Below, one piece after another: positions 1 to 9,323 of a stretch of DNA of 64,000 nucleotides. Source of the DNA: Paucibacter sp. DJ2R-2 (GTDB taxonomy: Bacteria; Pseudomonadota; Gammaproteobacteria; Burkholderiales; Burkholderiaceae_C); contig NZ_JAJIRT010000013.1 of the NCBI RefSeq assembly GCF_025717675.1, forward strand, positions 62,001 to 126,000, read 5' to 3'. The notes beneath the pieces were generated by a model. It saw nothing but the letters and a program-made list of their open reading frames with translations, was not told where the DNA came from and ran no database searches. Each line of letters starts with the position of its first letter. The first letter of the stretch is position 1. A program made the translations under genes and the position numbers.

Positions 1-3000
1 CCGTCCAGATGGATGTCCTTCGCGGAACTCAGCGTGGAATCCTGAATGAACAAGCCGCGGCTGCTTTGGGCCGAGGCTGTATTGCTGCTCATGCCGAGGT
101 TCAGGTGTCCGCTCGTGGTCCGGATGTCGCTGCCCTCAACAACGACACTCGCCATGGCACCGGCAGGGGTCGGTCCACCGCCGCTGGTGCCAGTGAAGTC
201 CTGACTCACGAATCGGCTCTGGTAGAGGGACAGGCCGTCTGTGCCGCTCAGCAGGACATGCGGCGCGGTGATGTTCATCAAGCTAAAAGCCGCACGCGAG
301 TCTTGCGCAGTGACTGTTAACTGGTCTGAAATCGTCCAGGCCGCTCCTGGCGACTCAATGTAGACACCTGCCCAATTCTGGGCTGCCGTATTGCTGGCCT
401 TGCCGACAAAACTGACCTGGTCCGCCGTGATATTGAGCGGGGCGTTGGCGGCGGTGATGATCAGCAGACCATTGCCTTCATCACCTGCGGTTGCGTTGAT
501 ATTGAACTGCTTAGCCTTGATGCTGCCGCCGTTGAAGAGCGGCATCGCCGAGACCGCAGCGTTGTTGCCAGTGCGCCCGTCTTTGGCGCCCTGGGCGTTG
601 AACGTCACGGCGCCCTGGCCGGCATCCAGTGCGAAGTTCGAGATGACAATTCCCGAAGTAGAGTCCACCGAAGGGTTGTAGCTGCCGTCTGCACTGCCGT
701 CAGGCTTGGTGCTGTAAATGCCCGTTGCCGCGCCGGCCCCGCCGGTCACGGTGAAGTCTCCACCACCGGTTTTTGCGGTCAGAGGAATCAAGCTGACACT
801 CCCTTTGCCATTGGCGTCCGAGTCTGAAGTCAGTTTGATGTGCGTGCCACTGCCAGTGCTGAAGTCGAAACTGCTGCTGCGTGCCTGAATCGAGCCGGTC
901 GTCGTGATGTTGAAATGGCTCGCATCGCCCGTCACCGAGGTACCGGTGAGTAGAGCGCTGTCGCCATTGATGTCCGCTGATCCGCGGCCATTTAATCCAA
1001 TCGTCGTATCAGTGCGGAGGTTCACGCCCGTAAAGCCCGCACCGGCCGTGCTGGTGCCGCCGATTGAAAGATCGGTGGTCAGCAAAGTCGCACCTTGCTG
1101 AGTTTCAAATCCGTTGCCGACGCTGGATTTGGCGTCAAAAACTGCAGAGCCGGCTTTCAATCTTGCGTTGCCCCATAGCATGATGCCTCGTGCAGCATTG
1201 CTATTGCCCCGCATACTGATGGCGCCTGAACCAGCATCGAGTTCAGAGTTGTAGACATTCACGGCCGCTACTGAATCGTTAGCGACCAAGCCACTGCCGA
1301 GGTCGATCGCGCCCCCACCCGACTTCAGAGTCGACCCTGTAACGAAAACTCCCAGCGGATTGTTGCCGCTTGTAGTGGCCGTGATTGTGAGCGGATTGCT
1401 GCCATTGACCACTTGGCTCTGTTCCAGCCAGACGGCTTGTCCACTCATTCTTAAGGCGCCTGATGCACTCACTTGTGAGTTGAGAAGACTGACTTTTCCG
1501 ACGCCCCCAACACCGAACGCACTCAATTGCAATGCCGCGCCATTTCCGGTGGGGCCCAGCACGCTGGCGGAACTCAATCGAATGGCGTTGCCTGTCCCTT
1601 GAACAGTGCCGAACACGTTGGCGGCCGTACTGCCCGATAGATCCAATGTCGGTGAGCCGAGAACTCCTGTGACACGCACGCCAGCCCGGTTGCCTGTCGC
1701 CGATGTACTGGTACCTGTAATGTTGACCGCATTGGAGTTCAATGTCAGCACTGGGCTCACTTGACCAGCCGCCGACTCGATCCAAACGCCGTCGCTGGCA
1801 TTTCCATCCCCTCGAATGTTGACCTGGGTGGCGGGAGTCAGGCTGCTACCCACCAAAAAAGTGGAGCCGCCCGTAATGTGCAAGCCATAACCGCGCCCGA
1901 ATGCCGAGATGTCGACCTTGTCAGAAATGCTGAAGCGGGACTGAGCGAAGACGTTGCCGCCACCATTGGGCGCGCCCACGCCGCCCGTGGCTGACGCCAC
2001 CATTTCAAGGCTCTTTGCTTCAATGGTCGATCTCCTCACATCGACCCCGCCAAGCGGCCCTACACCGTACGCGGTCAATCGTCCGGAGCCCAGCCGCAAC
2101 TGAGAGTCCACCACGATTACTCCAGCCGTGCCTATGTCCGGCATATTCATCCGAGGCAAGTCGGCGTTAGTTGCATCAAAGTCACGTGCAGCAGCGTAGG
2201 TGTTTGCCGTGAATCCGGAGCCCGGTATCGGCAACTGGATGGCGAGCGTTCCGCCAAGGAAGAGATCGCCGCCCAATGAATTGAAAGCTACGTTTGAAAC
2301 GTTGACGGCGCCCTTGCCAGACCCCGCAGCCTGCAAGCTAAGGCTTAGCGGGGACCCGTTCGCGGTGATGGTGCTGTCGTGCAGCCAGATGTCCCGGTGG
2401 CCGCGCAAGGTCAAACTGACCGCTGAAGGTGGCGTGACAATCAGAGACATCGACGCATCAATGTCGCCTGCCTGGTTGCTCGTGCCGGCCACTCCCGTGC
2501 TGATCGTCACCGAGTTGCCTGCGTTGAGCGCAGCGGCAATGGTGGCAGTGTTGATGACCGAGTTGTCGTTGGTCGACGTGAACGTCGGCCCGGCGCTGAT
2601 ATTGGTGTCCGGAACACCATCACTGATGGTGATGTTGTTCGGATCCAGCAACCAGGTCCCCGCTCTGCCATTTGGGGCCTGCAGGCTCATGCCGGCCGGC
2701 CGGGCATCCAGCCAGCCGCCGGAGGTCTCCACCAGGCCGCCATCGCCTCCTTGGGCGCCGCCCTTGGCGCTGAAGCGGCCATAGGCGCGCGTGGCCTCGT
2801 TGGACCAGAGCACGATGTTGCCGCCCTGGCCCTGCTTGAGCGCATCGGCGCTCAGGCTGGCCTGCTCACCCACATAGACCGCACGGGCATTGGGCACGGA
2901 GGCGTCCTTGCCCTCGGCTCCGCCGCCCACCAGCAGCGTGCCGCCGCCGGACTGGCCGCTGACATTGAGTTGTGCGCCGTCCAGTACGCCGATTTGCTGG

Positions 3001-4019
3001 CCCAGCAGCTTGAGCTCACCGCCCTGGCCCTGGCTACCCTGGGCGCTGACTTGCCCCCGCACCCAGGCCGTGCCTTGGCTTGCATCGAGCTGGATGGTGC
3101 CGCCCGTGAGTCCGTCGGCACGGATCTGGCTGCTGTCCGCCAGATTCAGCACCTCGCTGGCCTTGAGCACGATACGGCCTTGTGCGTCCGTGCTCAAGGT
3201 GTCGGCCTTGACCAGGCCCTGCTGATTGACCGTGGCGGCATGCACATCGATGCGGCCCCCATGGGCCTGCAACTGCCCCAGGTTCAGCACCTCACCGGCC
3301 GGCACATCGACCTGCACCCGCAGGTTCGGCGCCCCTGTGTCCACCAGTTCCACCTGGCGCGCCGCGGCCAACGCCACCTGCCCCTGGGGTGCCTCGATGC
3401 TGCCCGCGTTCTCGACCCGGCTGCCCAGCAACACGACGTGGCCGCCCAGGCTGGAACGGATGACGCCCTCGTTGCGCAGCACGCCGGCATCACCGGTTTG
3501 GCTCTCAAAGCGGTAGCGACCCGCCAGGAAATCGTTGTCATTGATCCGCAGCGTGGAGGTGACCAGGCTGGCCACATCGACGCGGGCATCGCGGCCGAAC
3601 AGCACGCCATTGGGGTTGAGCAGCCAGACCTGGCCGTTGGAGCTGAGCTGGCCCAGGATCTGCGAAGGGTCGTTGCCCAGCACGCGGTTGAGCACCTTGG
3701 AGCTGCTGTTGCTCTGGTCAAAGTAGACGCTGGCGCCGCTGCCGATCGAGAAGTTTTGCCAGTTCAGGATCGCACCCTGGCTGTTGCGCACCGTCATCTG
3801 ATGGCCCTGGGTCATGACCGAGGCCTGGCCGTTTTGCACCTGCATGCCGCTGGGCAGGGTGTTGGCGTTGAGGGTAGGCCCAGCAAAGGCCGGCGTCAGA
3901 ATGGCGCAGCCGAGCAGTGCTTGGGTGAGTCGGGTGATGCGCAGCCGGCGGCTGCGTACGCGCGAGGCCTGAGCGACATGCTGCGTATGGAGGTGCGAGC
4001 GAAGCGATTGGCTAGCCAT
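1..4019 (-). CDS. Filamentous haemagglutinin-type TPS exoprotein (TpsA), 3' end off window
   Basis: This is the secreted partner of a two-partner secretion system, exported by the Sec pathway and passed through its TpsB pore to the cell surface. About 1,339 codons are visible and the reading frame is still open at the left edge, so the C-terminus is missing. A long, arginine-rich signal peptide with a hydrophobic stretch near residues 31-46 ends in PAFA. It is followed by the conserved TPS domain with the diagnostic NPNGVLFG motif at about 135-142. The rest is Gly/Asn/Ser/Thr-rich with repeated short beta-strand patterns, as expected for a right-handed beta-helix. The start ATG is 29 nt after the tpsB stop. 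Function as an adhesin is a family inference; no toxin domain is visible because the C-terminus lies outside the window. Confidence 0.9.
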   Translation of the reverse strand, partial: MASQSLRSHLHTQHVAQASRVRSRRLRITRLTQALLGCAILTPAFAGPTLNANTLPSGMQVQNGQASVMTQGHQMTVRNSQGAILNWQNFSIGSGASVYFDQSNSSSKVLNRVLGNDPSQILGQLSSNGQVWLLNPNGVLFGRDARVDVASLVTSTLRINDNDFLAGRYRFESQTGDAGVLRNEGVIRSSLGGHVVLLGSRVENAGSIEAPQGQVALAAARQVELVDTGAPNLRVQVDVPAGEVLNLGQLQAHGGRIDVHAATVNQQGLVKADTLSTDAQGRIVLKASEVLNLADSSQIRADGLTGGTIQLDASQGTAWVRGQVSAQGSQGQGGELKLLGQQIGVLDGAQLNVSGQSGGGTLLVGGGAEGKDASVPNARAVYVGEQASLSADALKQGQGGNIVLWSNEATRAYGRFSAKGGAQGGDGGLVETSGGWLDARPAGMSLQAPNGRAGTWLLDPNNITISDGVPDTNISAGPTFTSTNDNSVINTATIAAALNAGNSVTISTGVAGTSNQAGDIDASMSLIVTPPSAVSLTLRGHRDIWLHDSTITANGSPLSLSLQAAGSGKGAVNVSNVAFNSLGGDLFLGGTLAIQLPIPGSGFTANTYAAARDFDATNADLPRMNMPDIGTAGVIVVDSQLRLGSGRLTAYGVGPLGGVDVRRSTIEAKSLEMVASATGGVGAPNGGGNVFAQSRFSISDKVDISAFGRGYGLHITGGSTFLVGSSLTPATQVNIRGDGNASDGVWIESAAGQVSPVLTLNSNAVNITGTSTSATGNRAGVRVTGVLGSPTLDLSGSTAANVFGTVQGTGNAIRLSSASVLGPTGNGAALQLSAFGVGGVGKVSLLNSQVSASGALRMSGQAVWLEQSQVVNGSNPLTITATTSGNNPLGVFVTGSTLKSGGGAIDLGSGLVANDSVAAVNVYNSELDAGSGAISMRGNSNAARGIMLWGNARLKAGSAVFDAKSSVGNGFETQQGATLLTTDLSIGGTSTAGAGFTGVNLRTDTTIGLNGRGSADINGDSALLTGTSVTGDASHFNITTTGSIQARSSSFDFSTGSGTHIKLTSDSDANGKGSVSLIPLTAKTGGGDFTVTGGAGAATGIYSTKPDGSADGSYNPSVDSTSGIVISNFALDAGQGAVTFNAQGAKDGRTGNNAAVSAMPLFNGGSIKAKQFNINATAGDEGNGLLIITAANAPLNITADQVSFVGKASNTAAQNWAGVYIESPGAAWTISDQLTVTAQDSRAAFSLMNITAPHVLLSGTDGLSLYQSRFVSQDFTGTSGGGPTPAGAMASVVVEGSDIRTTSGHLNLGMSSNTASAQSSRGLFIQDSTLSSAKDIHLD

Positions 4020-4048
4020 GGTGAGGGATCTCCCGGCGGATGTTCTGA

Positions 4049-5713
4049 TCAGAAGTTGTAGCTGAGGCCCAGGTGCAGGCGACTGTTGCCACGGTGCGTG
4101 CTGGTGGTGCTGTTGGCCGGTACGGCCCAGTCCAGGCGAAGCTGTGCGCCTTGCCATTCCACGCGCAGTCCGGCGCCGATCGAGCCCATACGGCAGGTGG
4201 TCTGACCTGGCTGGCAGGGCGCGCCGTCCACATTGCTGACATAACCGGCATCAGCAAACAGCAGCGGTACCAGGGCGGCTTGGCTGAGGCCCAGGGGTTC
4301 GGCCAGGTTGTTTCCCCAGAACTCGATCGAGCCTTGCATGCCGATGTCGCCCACCAGTTCGCGCTCTTCAAAGCCTCGCACGCTCATGGCGCCTCCCAGG
4401 CCGAAGGCCTCTCCGGCGACCAAGGGCTGCGTGGTGTGTTGACCCGCCAAGCGCACTTGCAAGCGGCCCAGGCTTCCCAGGGGAAGGCTGGCATTGGCAT
4501 TGACCTTGAAAAGGTCATAGCGAGGCTTGGCGCTGCGGCGCAGGGCCTCGAAATCAGCTTTGCTGGCATGGTTGCCGCCCCAGCCGAAATTGTGGCTCCA
4601 GCCCAGGCTCAGACCGGTCCGGTACACACCTTCCGTCTGCACGGTGTAGTTGAGCGTGACGGGCTGAAGCCGGATGCTGGCACCGGCAGAGCCGCAGGCA
4701 CCGGCAGGCAGGCCTTCGATGCGGCAACTGTTGAGGTAGTCGCGATGCTCCAGGCCGATGTGCAGGCGCTGGTCGACATTGCCGATGCGCTGCAGGTACT
4801 TGCTGACGCGCAGGCCCAGCACATGACCCTTGCCGGAAAATTCCAAGTCGCCGGCGGCGGTGCCGGACTTGCCGCCGTCAACGTTGGACCATGCTCCATA
4901 GGCGTCGATGCTCATGGCCCGGCCGTACAGAGGGACGCGGTAGTTGCCACTGAACACCAGCACCTGCGAGGGGTGCTCGGGGGCCGTTTGCAACTCGGTG
5001 TTGAGCACATGGTCCTGGCCCCAGAGGTTGGCATGTTGCCAGCCGGCTGCGGCGCGCCAGCGGCCGGTGCGTTCGCTGCCGGTGTTGTCGGCCCGGGCAT
5101 ACCAGCGTTGCACGGTTTGCTCCTTGATGCTGACCTTGGCGACGATACGGCCGGGCTCGCTGCCGGGTTGCAGCAAGACCTGCACATTCTTGGCCGGGTT
5201 TTCGTTGGCCATCTGAATTTGGGCGTCGATGAGGCGCACCTGCGGCGTCTGGCCGACTTGCAAAGTCGGTAGGCTGGCCAGCAGGTTGTCGCGGTCGAAA
5301 TACTGGCCCGCCGTCACCTCGATGCGCTCGAGGCGGCCCTCGACGACACGGATCCGCAGCACCCCTTGGTCCAATGTCTGTTCAGGCAAGAAGGCAATCA
5401 CGCCGCCATAGCCGCCCTTGCGATACAGGTCTTGCAAGGCCGCTGCGGCATCGCGCATGCGCTTGAGATCGGCCTCACCCTTGAAATCGATGAGGCGCTG
5501 CTCAATGAGTTCGCGCGGCAACAGGGTGTTGCCTTGCACCTCGAAACCTTGGATCGAGGCCCGAGAAGCAGCCGGTCTTTCAGCGGTGGGCGGCGTGGAC
5601 GCTGCCGCTGTGGTCGCCTGCGCCGTGGCGGATGCGTGATGCAGGGCCAGCAGACAGGCGCAGGCTGTCAAGGTGTGCGACAAGGGCTTGTTGGGCATGG
5701 TCGGTGAGCTCAT
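4049..5713 (-). CDS. ShlB/FhaC/HecB family TPS transporter (TpsB)
   Basis: Outer-membrane Omp85-superfamily pore that secretes the TpsA encoded just downstream. The protein of about 554 residues has a signal peptide (hydrophobic stretch ending SATAQA), a POTRA_2-type region starting at IQGFEVQGNTLLP, a second POTRA-like region, and a beta-barrel with the VRGFEE motif of lid loop L6. It ends in the aromatic outer-membrane signature YNF. The frame stays open well upstream to 6091, but those residues have the composition of a shadow frame and overlap the lipoprotein gene. The true start is therefore the ATG at 5713 or the one at 5698; neither has a strong ribosome binding site. Confidence 0.92.
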   Translation of the reverse strand: MSSPTMPNKPLSHTLTACACLLALHHASATAQATTAAASTPPTAERPAASRASIQGFEVQGNTLLPRELIEQRLIDFKGEADLKRMRDAAAALQDLYRKGGYGGVIAFLPEQTLDQGVLRIRVVEGRLERIEVTAGQYFDRDNLLASLPTLQVGQTPQVRLIDAQIQMANENPAKNVQVLLQPGSEPGRIVAKVSIKEQTVQRWYARADNTGSERTGRWRAAAGWQHANLWGQDHVLNTELQTAPEHPSQVLVFSGNYRVPLYGRAMSIDAYGAWSNVDGGKSGTAAGDLEFSGKGHVLGLRVSKYLQRIGNVDQRLHIGLEHRDYLNSCRIEGLPAGACGSAGASIRLQPVTLNYTVQTEGVYRTGLSLGWSHNFGWGGNHASKADFEALRRSAKPRYDLFKVNANASLPLGSLGRLQVRLAGQHTTQPLVAGEAFGLGGAMSVRGFEERELVGDIGMQGSIEFWGNNLAEPLGLSQAALVPLLFADAGYVSNVDGAPCQPGQTTCRMGSIGAGLRVEWQGAQLRLDWAVPANSTTSTHRGNSRLHLGLSYNF

Positions 5714-5777
5714 GGGTTTGAACCCGGCCCAAGCCTGCCAGCGGCAAGTGCGATGGGCCAACAGGTTAGGGCAGGAC

Positions 5778-6272
5778 TTAACCGCGACGCTTGAAGCTGA
5801 GCTTCTTGATCTCGGAGCTGTTGACCTGCATGTCGGCATCGACGTTTTTGACCAGGTTTTTCTGGCGCATGTCCTTCCAAGCGGAGTAGACGGCGTCTGC
5901 CAAGGTGGCCAGCAAGGACAGGCTGCGCGTGCGGTTTTCGTTTTGCACATTGACATTGCCACCCTGCTCTTGCAGCGTGTTGAGCCAGCGGCCCAGGCGC
6001 GGGGGAATCGCGTTGGGGGACACGGGCGCGAGGAAGACAACCTCGACTTCTTCCGCACCGCTCGCCAGCGCCTGCTCCATGGATTTGTCAAAACTGTCCA
6101 GGTCGACGAAGGTGACTTGGCGTTTTTCGGTCATCGGCTTGGGCGTCTGATGCACGCGCGCATCGGGGCTTTCACCTGATTGGCCGGCAGTCGTGTTGGG
6201 TGCTTGAGGGATGTGGCTGCAGCCGCTCAGTAGAGCCAGGGCAGTCAGGGTGCTCAGTGTGGAGATGCGCAT
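5778..6272 (-). CDS. Small lipoprotein at head of TPS operon, unknown function
   Basis: Predicted 164-residue lipoprotein. The N-terminus MRISTLSTLTALALLSGC is a clear signal peptide with lipobox LSGC and Cys18 as the lipidation site. The mature part has an acidic stretch with a VDLDSFDKSMEQAL motif and a basic end (KKLSFKRRG). I do not recognise a family. It is the first gene of the minus-strand unit lipoprotein-tpsB-tpsA, 64 nt before tpsB, so a role in exoprotein export or surface retention is plausible but is only context inference. An in-frame ATG at 6305 exists, but starting there would put charged residues before the signal peptide. Confidence 0.7.
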   Translation of the reverse strand: MRISTLSTLTALALLSGCSHIPQAPNTTAGQSGESPDARVHQTPKPMTEKRQVTFVDLDSFDKSMEQALASGAEEVEVVFLAPVSPNAIPPRLGRWLNTLQEQGGNVNVQNENRTRSLSLLATLADAVYSAWKDMRQKNLVKNVDADMQVNSSEIKKLSFKRRG

Positions 6273-6445
6273 TGTGTGTAGATGGTCTTGTTGATATCTC
6301 GACACTGGAGCCTTGTGCTCGGCGCGGGAAGTTCAAACTTCGAACCACTGCGGCTCTTCGGTCGTACTGAAACAGCATGCCCAACTGGCTCATGCGACGC
6401 CGAGTGGATGCTTTGGAAAGTATATTGACTGAGATGTAAGGAAAA

Positions 6446-7945
6446 GTGTTTTGCTGGCACGGGGCGATTGAGCTTTTTACAACAGTCAGGTCGGTCGTGG
6501 AGGTGGGTTTGGCGAAATGGTGGACTGCTTTGAAGCAAATGCAGCTGGCACTGCTGAGGGCGGGGCTGCGTTCCATGCGTGCCTCGCTGGTGACGGGCGC
6601 GGCATTGACCTTGCTGGGCTCACTGGGGGTTGGCAAGTATCTGAACAGCAGCCTGCAGGCTGTCGATGTGCGGCGCGCAGCCGCACTGACGCCCGATACC
6701 CGCAAGGACGCGCGCGTGCTGGTCATCGGCATAGATGACCAGGCGTTTCAGGGCTTCTTCGATGGACAGTCGCCCTTGCGCCAGGATCACCTCGCAGACT
6801 TGCTGGAAACCGTGGCTGCCCATGCGGGCAAGGCGCGGCGAATTGTGGTCGATATCGATTTGGCGCCGACCCGGCAGTTGGCCCATGCGCAGCGGCTGGA
6901 GCAGGTGCTGAGTGCGGCGGGATCGCGCTGGGTTCTGGTCACTGCAGACGGGGCGACACAGGCTGACTCGTCCGCTCGCGCAGCCTGGCGCGCGCGGCTT
7001 TGTCGGCAAGGCGTGAGCTTTGCCTTGCCTGCTGTGTCCACGGAATTCGGCTATGTCAGGATGGACCATCAATATCGAAGCGCACTTGCGGATACCGCTT
7101 GGCGGCAGCAACAGCAATGTCTGGCGCCCGAAGCGCCGACCGAACTGCGCCGCATGGCTTTATCGCCTCACGAATTGGCCGAAGGCACGACGGTGCCATT
7201 CAGTGGCGATTTGGGCGCATTGGCTCAGATGATCGATGCGCTGGAACCGGAATGGGTGGTGATTGGTGGCATGTGGGGCAAGGACGACGTTTTCCAAACC
7301 CCGTTTGGCGACCGATTCGGCGTGCAGGTGCATGCGGCGGGCTTGGCGGGGCATGTGCGTGGAGAACGTGAGGCGCCTTACTTGTTGCAGACGGCCTTCG
7401 CCTGGGGTGTGGTGAGTGCGATGACGATGTTGGCCGCCGGCATCAGCATGCGGCTGCGGCGCGTCGCGCGAGGGGGCGCGACCGGGCTCTTGCCAGGGCA
7501 CCGTTTTCTGGATCACGGCGTGCGTCCGCTGTTGCTGCTGCTCGTCGTTTGCGCCTGCATTGCGTGGGTCAGTTGGGCGCTGGGTGCCTTGTGGGCGTCA
7601 AGCGGCTATTGGATCCCCTCAAGTTCGGTGGTGGTCATCACCCTGGTGACGGTGGCATTGAGCTGGAATTGGGGGCGCGACGATATTCGTCGAGGGGCAA
7701 AGGACGGGGGCATGGCGCACGAGGTGGATGCCCTGCTGGTCACACCTTTGCCCTTGCAGGCGGAATGGCAGAGTGTCAAGCAATGCCTGCCATGGCGGGC
7801 GCAGGACTCAGTGCTTGCACCTTGGGCAGCACTTTCGGCGCGTCGACGATGGCTGGAGGGCGGCTTGTCGGCACTGGCGCTGCTGGTGCAATTCGGCTTG
7901 CCCTTGCTGTCCTTCGGGCTGTTGCTCAAGCAGCAGTTGTCATGA
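6446..7945 (+). CDS. CHASE2-domain membrane protein without output domain
   Basis: A 499-residue membrane protein. After an N-terminal hydrophobic segment (about 47-65) comes an extracytoplasmic CHASE2-type sensor region, recognisable by RVLVIGIDDQAFQ and RRIVVDIDLAP and the later WVVIGGMWG stretch. Hydrophobic segments follow at roughly 317-337, 361-383, 392-410 and at the C-terminus (475-495). CHASE2 is usually fused to kinase, cyclase or serine/threonine kinase domains; none is present here. It is divergent from the TPS operon across a 173-nt spacer and overlaps the next gene by 4 nt. The start is uncertain: ATG 6539 is an alternative closer to the first membrane segment. A role in sensing or assembly for the TPS locus is inference. 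Confidence 0.75.
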   Translation: MFCWHGAIELFTTVRSVVEVGLAKWWTALKQMQLALLRAGLRSMRASLVTGAALTLLGSLGVGKYLNSSLQAVDVRRAAALTPDTRKDARVLVIGIDDQAFQGFFDGQSPLRQDHLADLLETVAAHAGKARRIVVDIDLAPTRQLAHAQRLEQVLSAAGSRWVLVTADGATQADSSARAAWRARLCRQGVSFALPAVSTEFGYVRMDHQYRSALADTAWRQQQQCLAPEAPTELRRMALSPHELAEGTTVPFSGDLGALAQMIDALEPEWVVIGGMWGKDDVFQTPFGDRFGVQVHAAGLAGHVRGEREAPYLLQTAFAWGVVSAMTMLAAGISMRLRRVARGGATGLLPGHRFLDHGVRPLLLLLVVCACIAWVSWALGALWASSGYWIPSSSVVVITLVTVALSWNWGRDDIRRGAKDGGMAHEVDALLVTPLPLQAEWQSVKQCLPWRAQDSVLAPWAALSARRRWLEGGLSALALLVQFGLPLLSFGLLLKQQLS

Positions 7946-7965
7946 GTTCAATCACGGAGAGTGGA

Positions 7966-8712
7966 ATGGTGTTCAGACATCTATCAAGAGCAATCGTGGT
8001 GTTTGGGGTGGCCGCTCTGGGTAGTCAGGTGGCGTGGTCCGCTTCGTGCCTGGTCCTGGGGGACCGTGACGCCAAGGTCATGAGCAGTGAAGGGGAGCGG
8101 TCCCCCGTGTTCAAAGCGCGAGACTGTGCGTCAGTCCGCTTGCTGTCGGGCAAGGCGCAAGCGAGTTGGCTGGGCAAGGATGGAAAGATGCACATCACGC
8201 CTATCGGCGAGCAAGGCGCTGTGGGTTTTCTGCAGGATCAGGCCGATGACCAGGCCCTGGGGACCGTCTGGAGCGAGTTGACCGGCAATCGGCAGGCCAA
8301 GCGGGCCGGCCATATGCGCGCCATCCTGCCCCAGGTCTATGTGCCCGCAGAGGGTTTGATGTTGGACGCGCGTGCAGGTACTGATGTCGAGCTGATCATC
8401 ACTTGGCTGCAAAGCGACAGCCAGATGGAGTTGTCGCGCATCCAGGTTCGCGCTGGCAAGCCGGTGGTCGTCCCGCGCAAGCTGATGAAGGCGGGTGAGG
8501 CCTATCAGCTTGATCTGCATGGCGCCGAGCGACGCGAAAGCATGCGCTGGATGGTGGTCTCCGAGGACCAGGTCAGCGCACTGGACGGCAACCTGAAGGA
8601 CATGGCCGCAGCCGGCTTGGAGGAGCAGCAGCGCTGGCTGTCTGAAGCAGTGCTGTATGAGCGACTGCGGCTGAGCACCAACCGGGAACTGGTGCTCAAA
8701 CATCTGCGCTGA
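7966..8712 (+). CDS. Exported protein of unknown function, coupled to CHASE2 gene
   Basis: About 248 residues beginning with a signal peptide (MVFRHLSRAIVVFGVAALG, then a small-residue AWSA site). The mature protein is soluble and probably periplasmic, with a beta-rich N-terminal half and a helical end (AAAGLEEQQRWLSEAVLYER). I do not recognise the family. The start at 7966 has GGAG 6-7 nt upstream. An in-frame ATG at 7942 overlaps the CHASE2 stop as ATGA and may be used instead. The overlap indicates co-translation with the CHASE2 gene and therefore a shared task in this secretion locus. Confidence 0.65.
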   Translation: MVFRHLSRAIVVFGVAALGSQVAWSASCLVLGDRDAKVMSSEGERSPVFKARDCASVRLLSGKAQASWLGKDGKMHITPIGEQGAVGFLQDQADDQALGTVWSELTGNRQAKRAGHMRAILPQVYVPAEGLMLDARAGTDVELIITWLQSDSQMELSRIQVRAGKPVVVPRKLMKAGEAYQLDLHGAERRESMRWMVVSEDQVSALDGNLKDMAAAGLEEQQRWLSEAVLYERLRLSTNRELVLKHLR

Positions 8713-8834
8713 GTACTCGCCGATGGCTTGGGGCGGTGCTGGCAGATGGGAGCTTGCAAGCGCGGCAAACTGACGCTGCTCGCGTTCACCGAGACAGAGG
8801 GATGACGTCACAGTCCCTGGGCTATGCTTCAGCC

Positions 8835-9323
8835 ATGAGCGCGACGACTCCAGCAGAACCACTTGCAACACGCCCCTACAAGATCCCGGAATCGGTGCTG
8901 GTGGTCATTCACACGCCCGATCTGCAGGTGCTGATGCTGGAGCGGGCCGACCGGCCCGGTTTCTGGCAATGCGTGACTGGCTCCAAGGATGCGCTGGACG
9001 AGCCGATTGCCGAGACTGCCCGCCGCGAGGTGCAGGAAGAAACCGGCATCGAGGCCAGCCAGGGCCTGTTGCGTGATTGGGGTCTGGCCAATGAGTACGA
9101 AATCTATCCCGTCTGGCGCCACCGTTATGCGCCCGGCGTGACACGCAACACCGAGCATGTCTTCGGTCTGACCGTGCCGGCCGGCACGGCCGTTCGCCTG
9201 GAACCGCGCGAGCATCTTCAGTACCGCTGGCTGCCGCTGCGCGAGGCGGCCGATTTGTGCTTTTCGCCCTCCAATGCCGAGGCGGTGCTGCAACTGCCGA
9301 ACTTTGTGAGGATGCCGGCATGA
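8835..9323 (+). CDS. nudB: Dihydroneopterin triphosphate diphosphatase, Nudix family
   Basis: Nudix hydrolase of 162 residues that removes pyrophosphate from dihydroneopterin triphosphate in folate synthesis. The Nudix box is intact: G-x5-E-x7-REVQEETGI begins at GSKDALDEPIAETA. The N-terminal IPESVLVVIHTPDLQVLMLERADRPG region is typical of NudB rather than of RppH or MutT. The start at 8835 puts the conserved core in the usual place; an in-frame ATG at 8802 also exists. The stop overlaps the next gene's start (ATGA), so nudB, the EEP gene and clsB appear to be one transcription unit. Confidence 0.88.
   Translation: MSATTPAEPLATRPYKIPESVLVVIHTPDLQVLMLERADRPGFWQCVTGSKDALDEPIAETARREVQEETGIEASQGLLRDWGLANEYEIYPVWRHRYAPGVTRNTEHVFGLTVPAGTAVRLEPREHLQYRWLPLREAADLCFSPSNAEAVLQLPNFVRMPA

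Noticed and set aside
2751-4061. Plus-strand open frame of 436 codons in the TPS exoprotein region
   Set aside because: The opposite strand encodes a continuous TpsA with signal peptide and NPNG motif; the plus frame is its shadow.
5714-6091. N-terminal extension of the TpsB frame
   Set aside because: The extra 126 codons overlap the lipoprotein gene in another frame and lack signal or family features; TpsB begins at 5713 or 5698.
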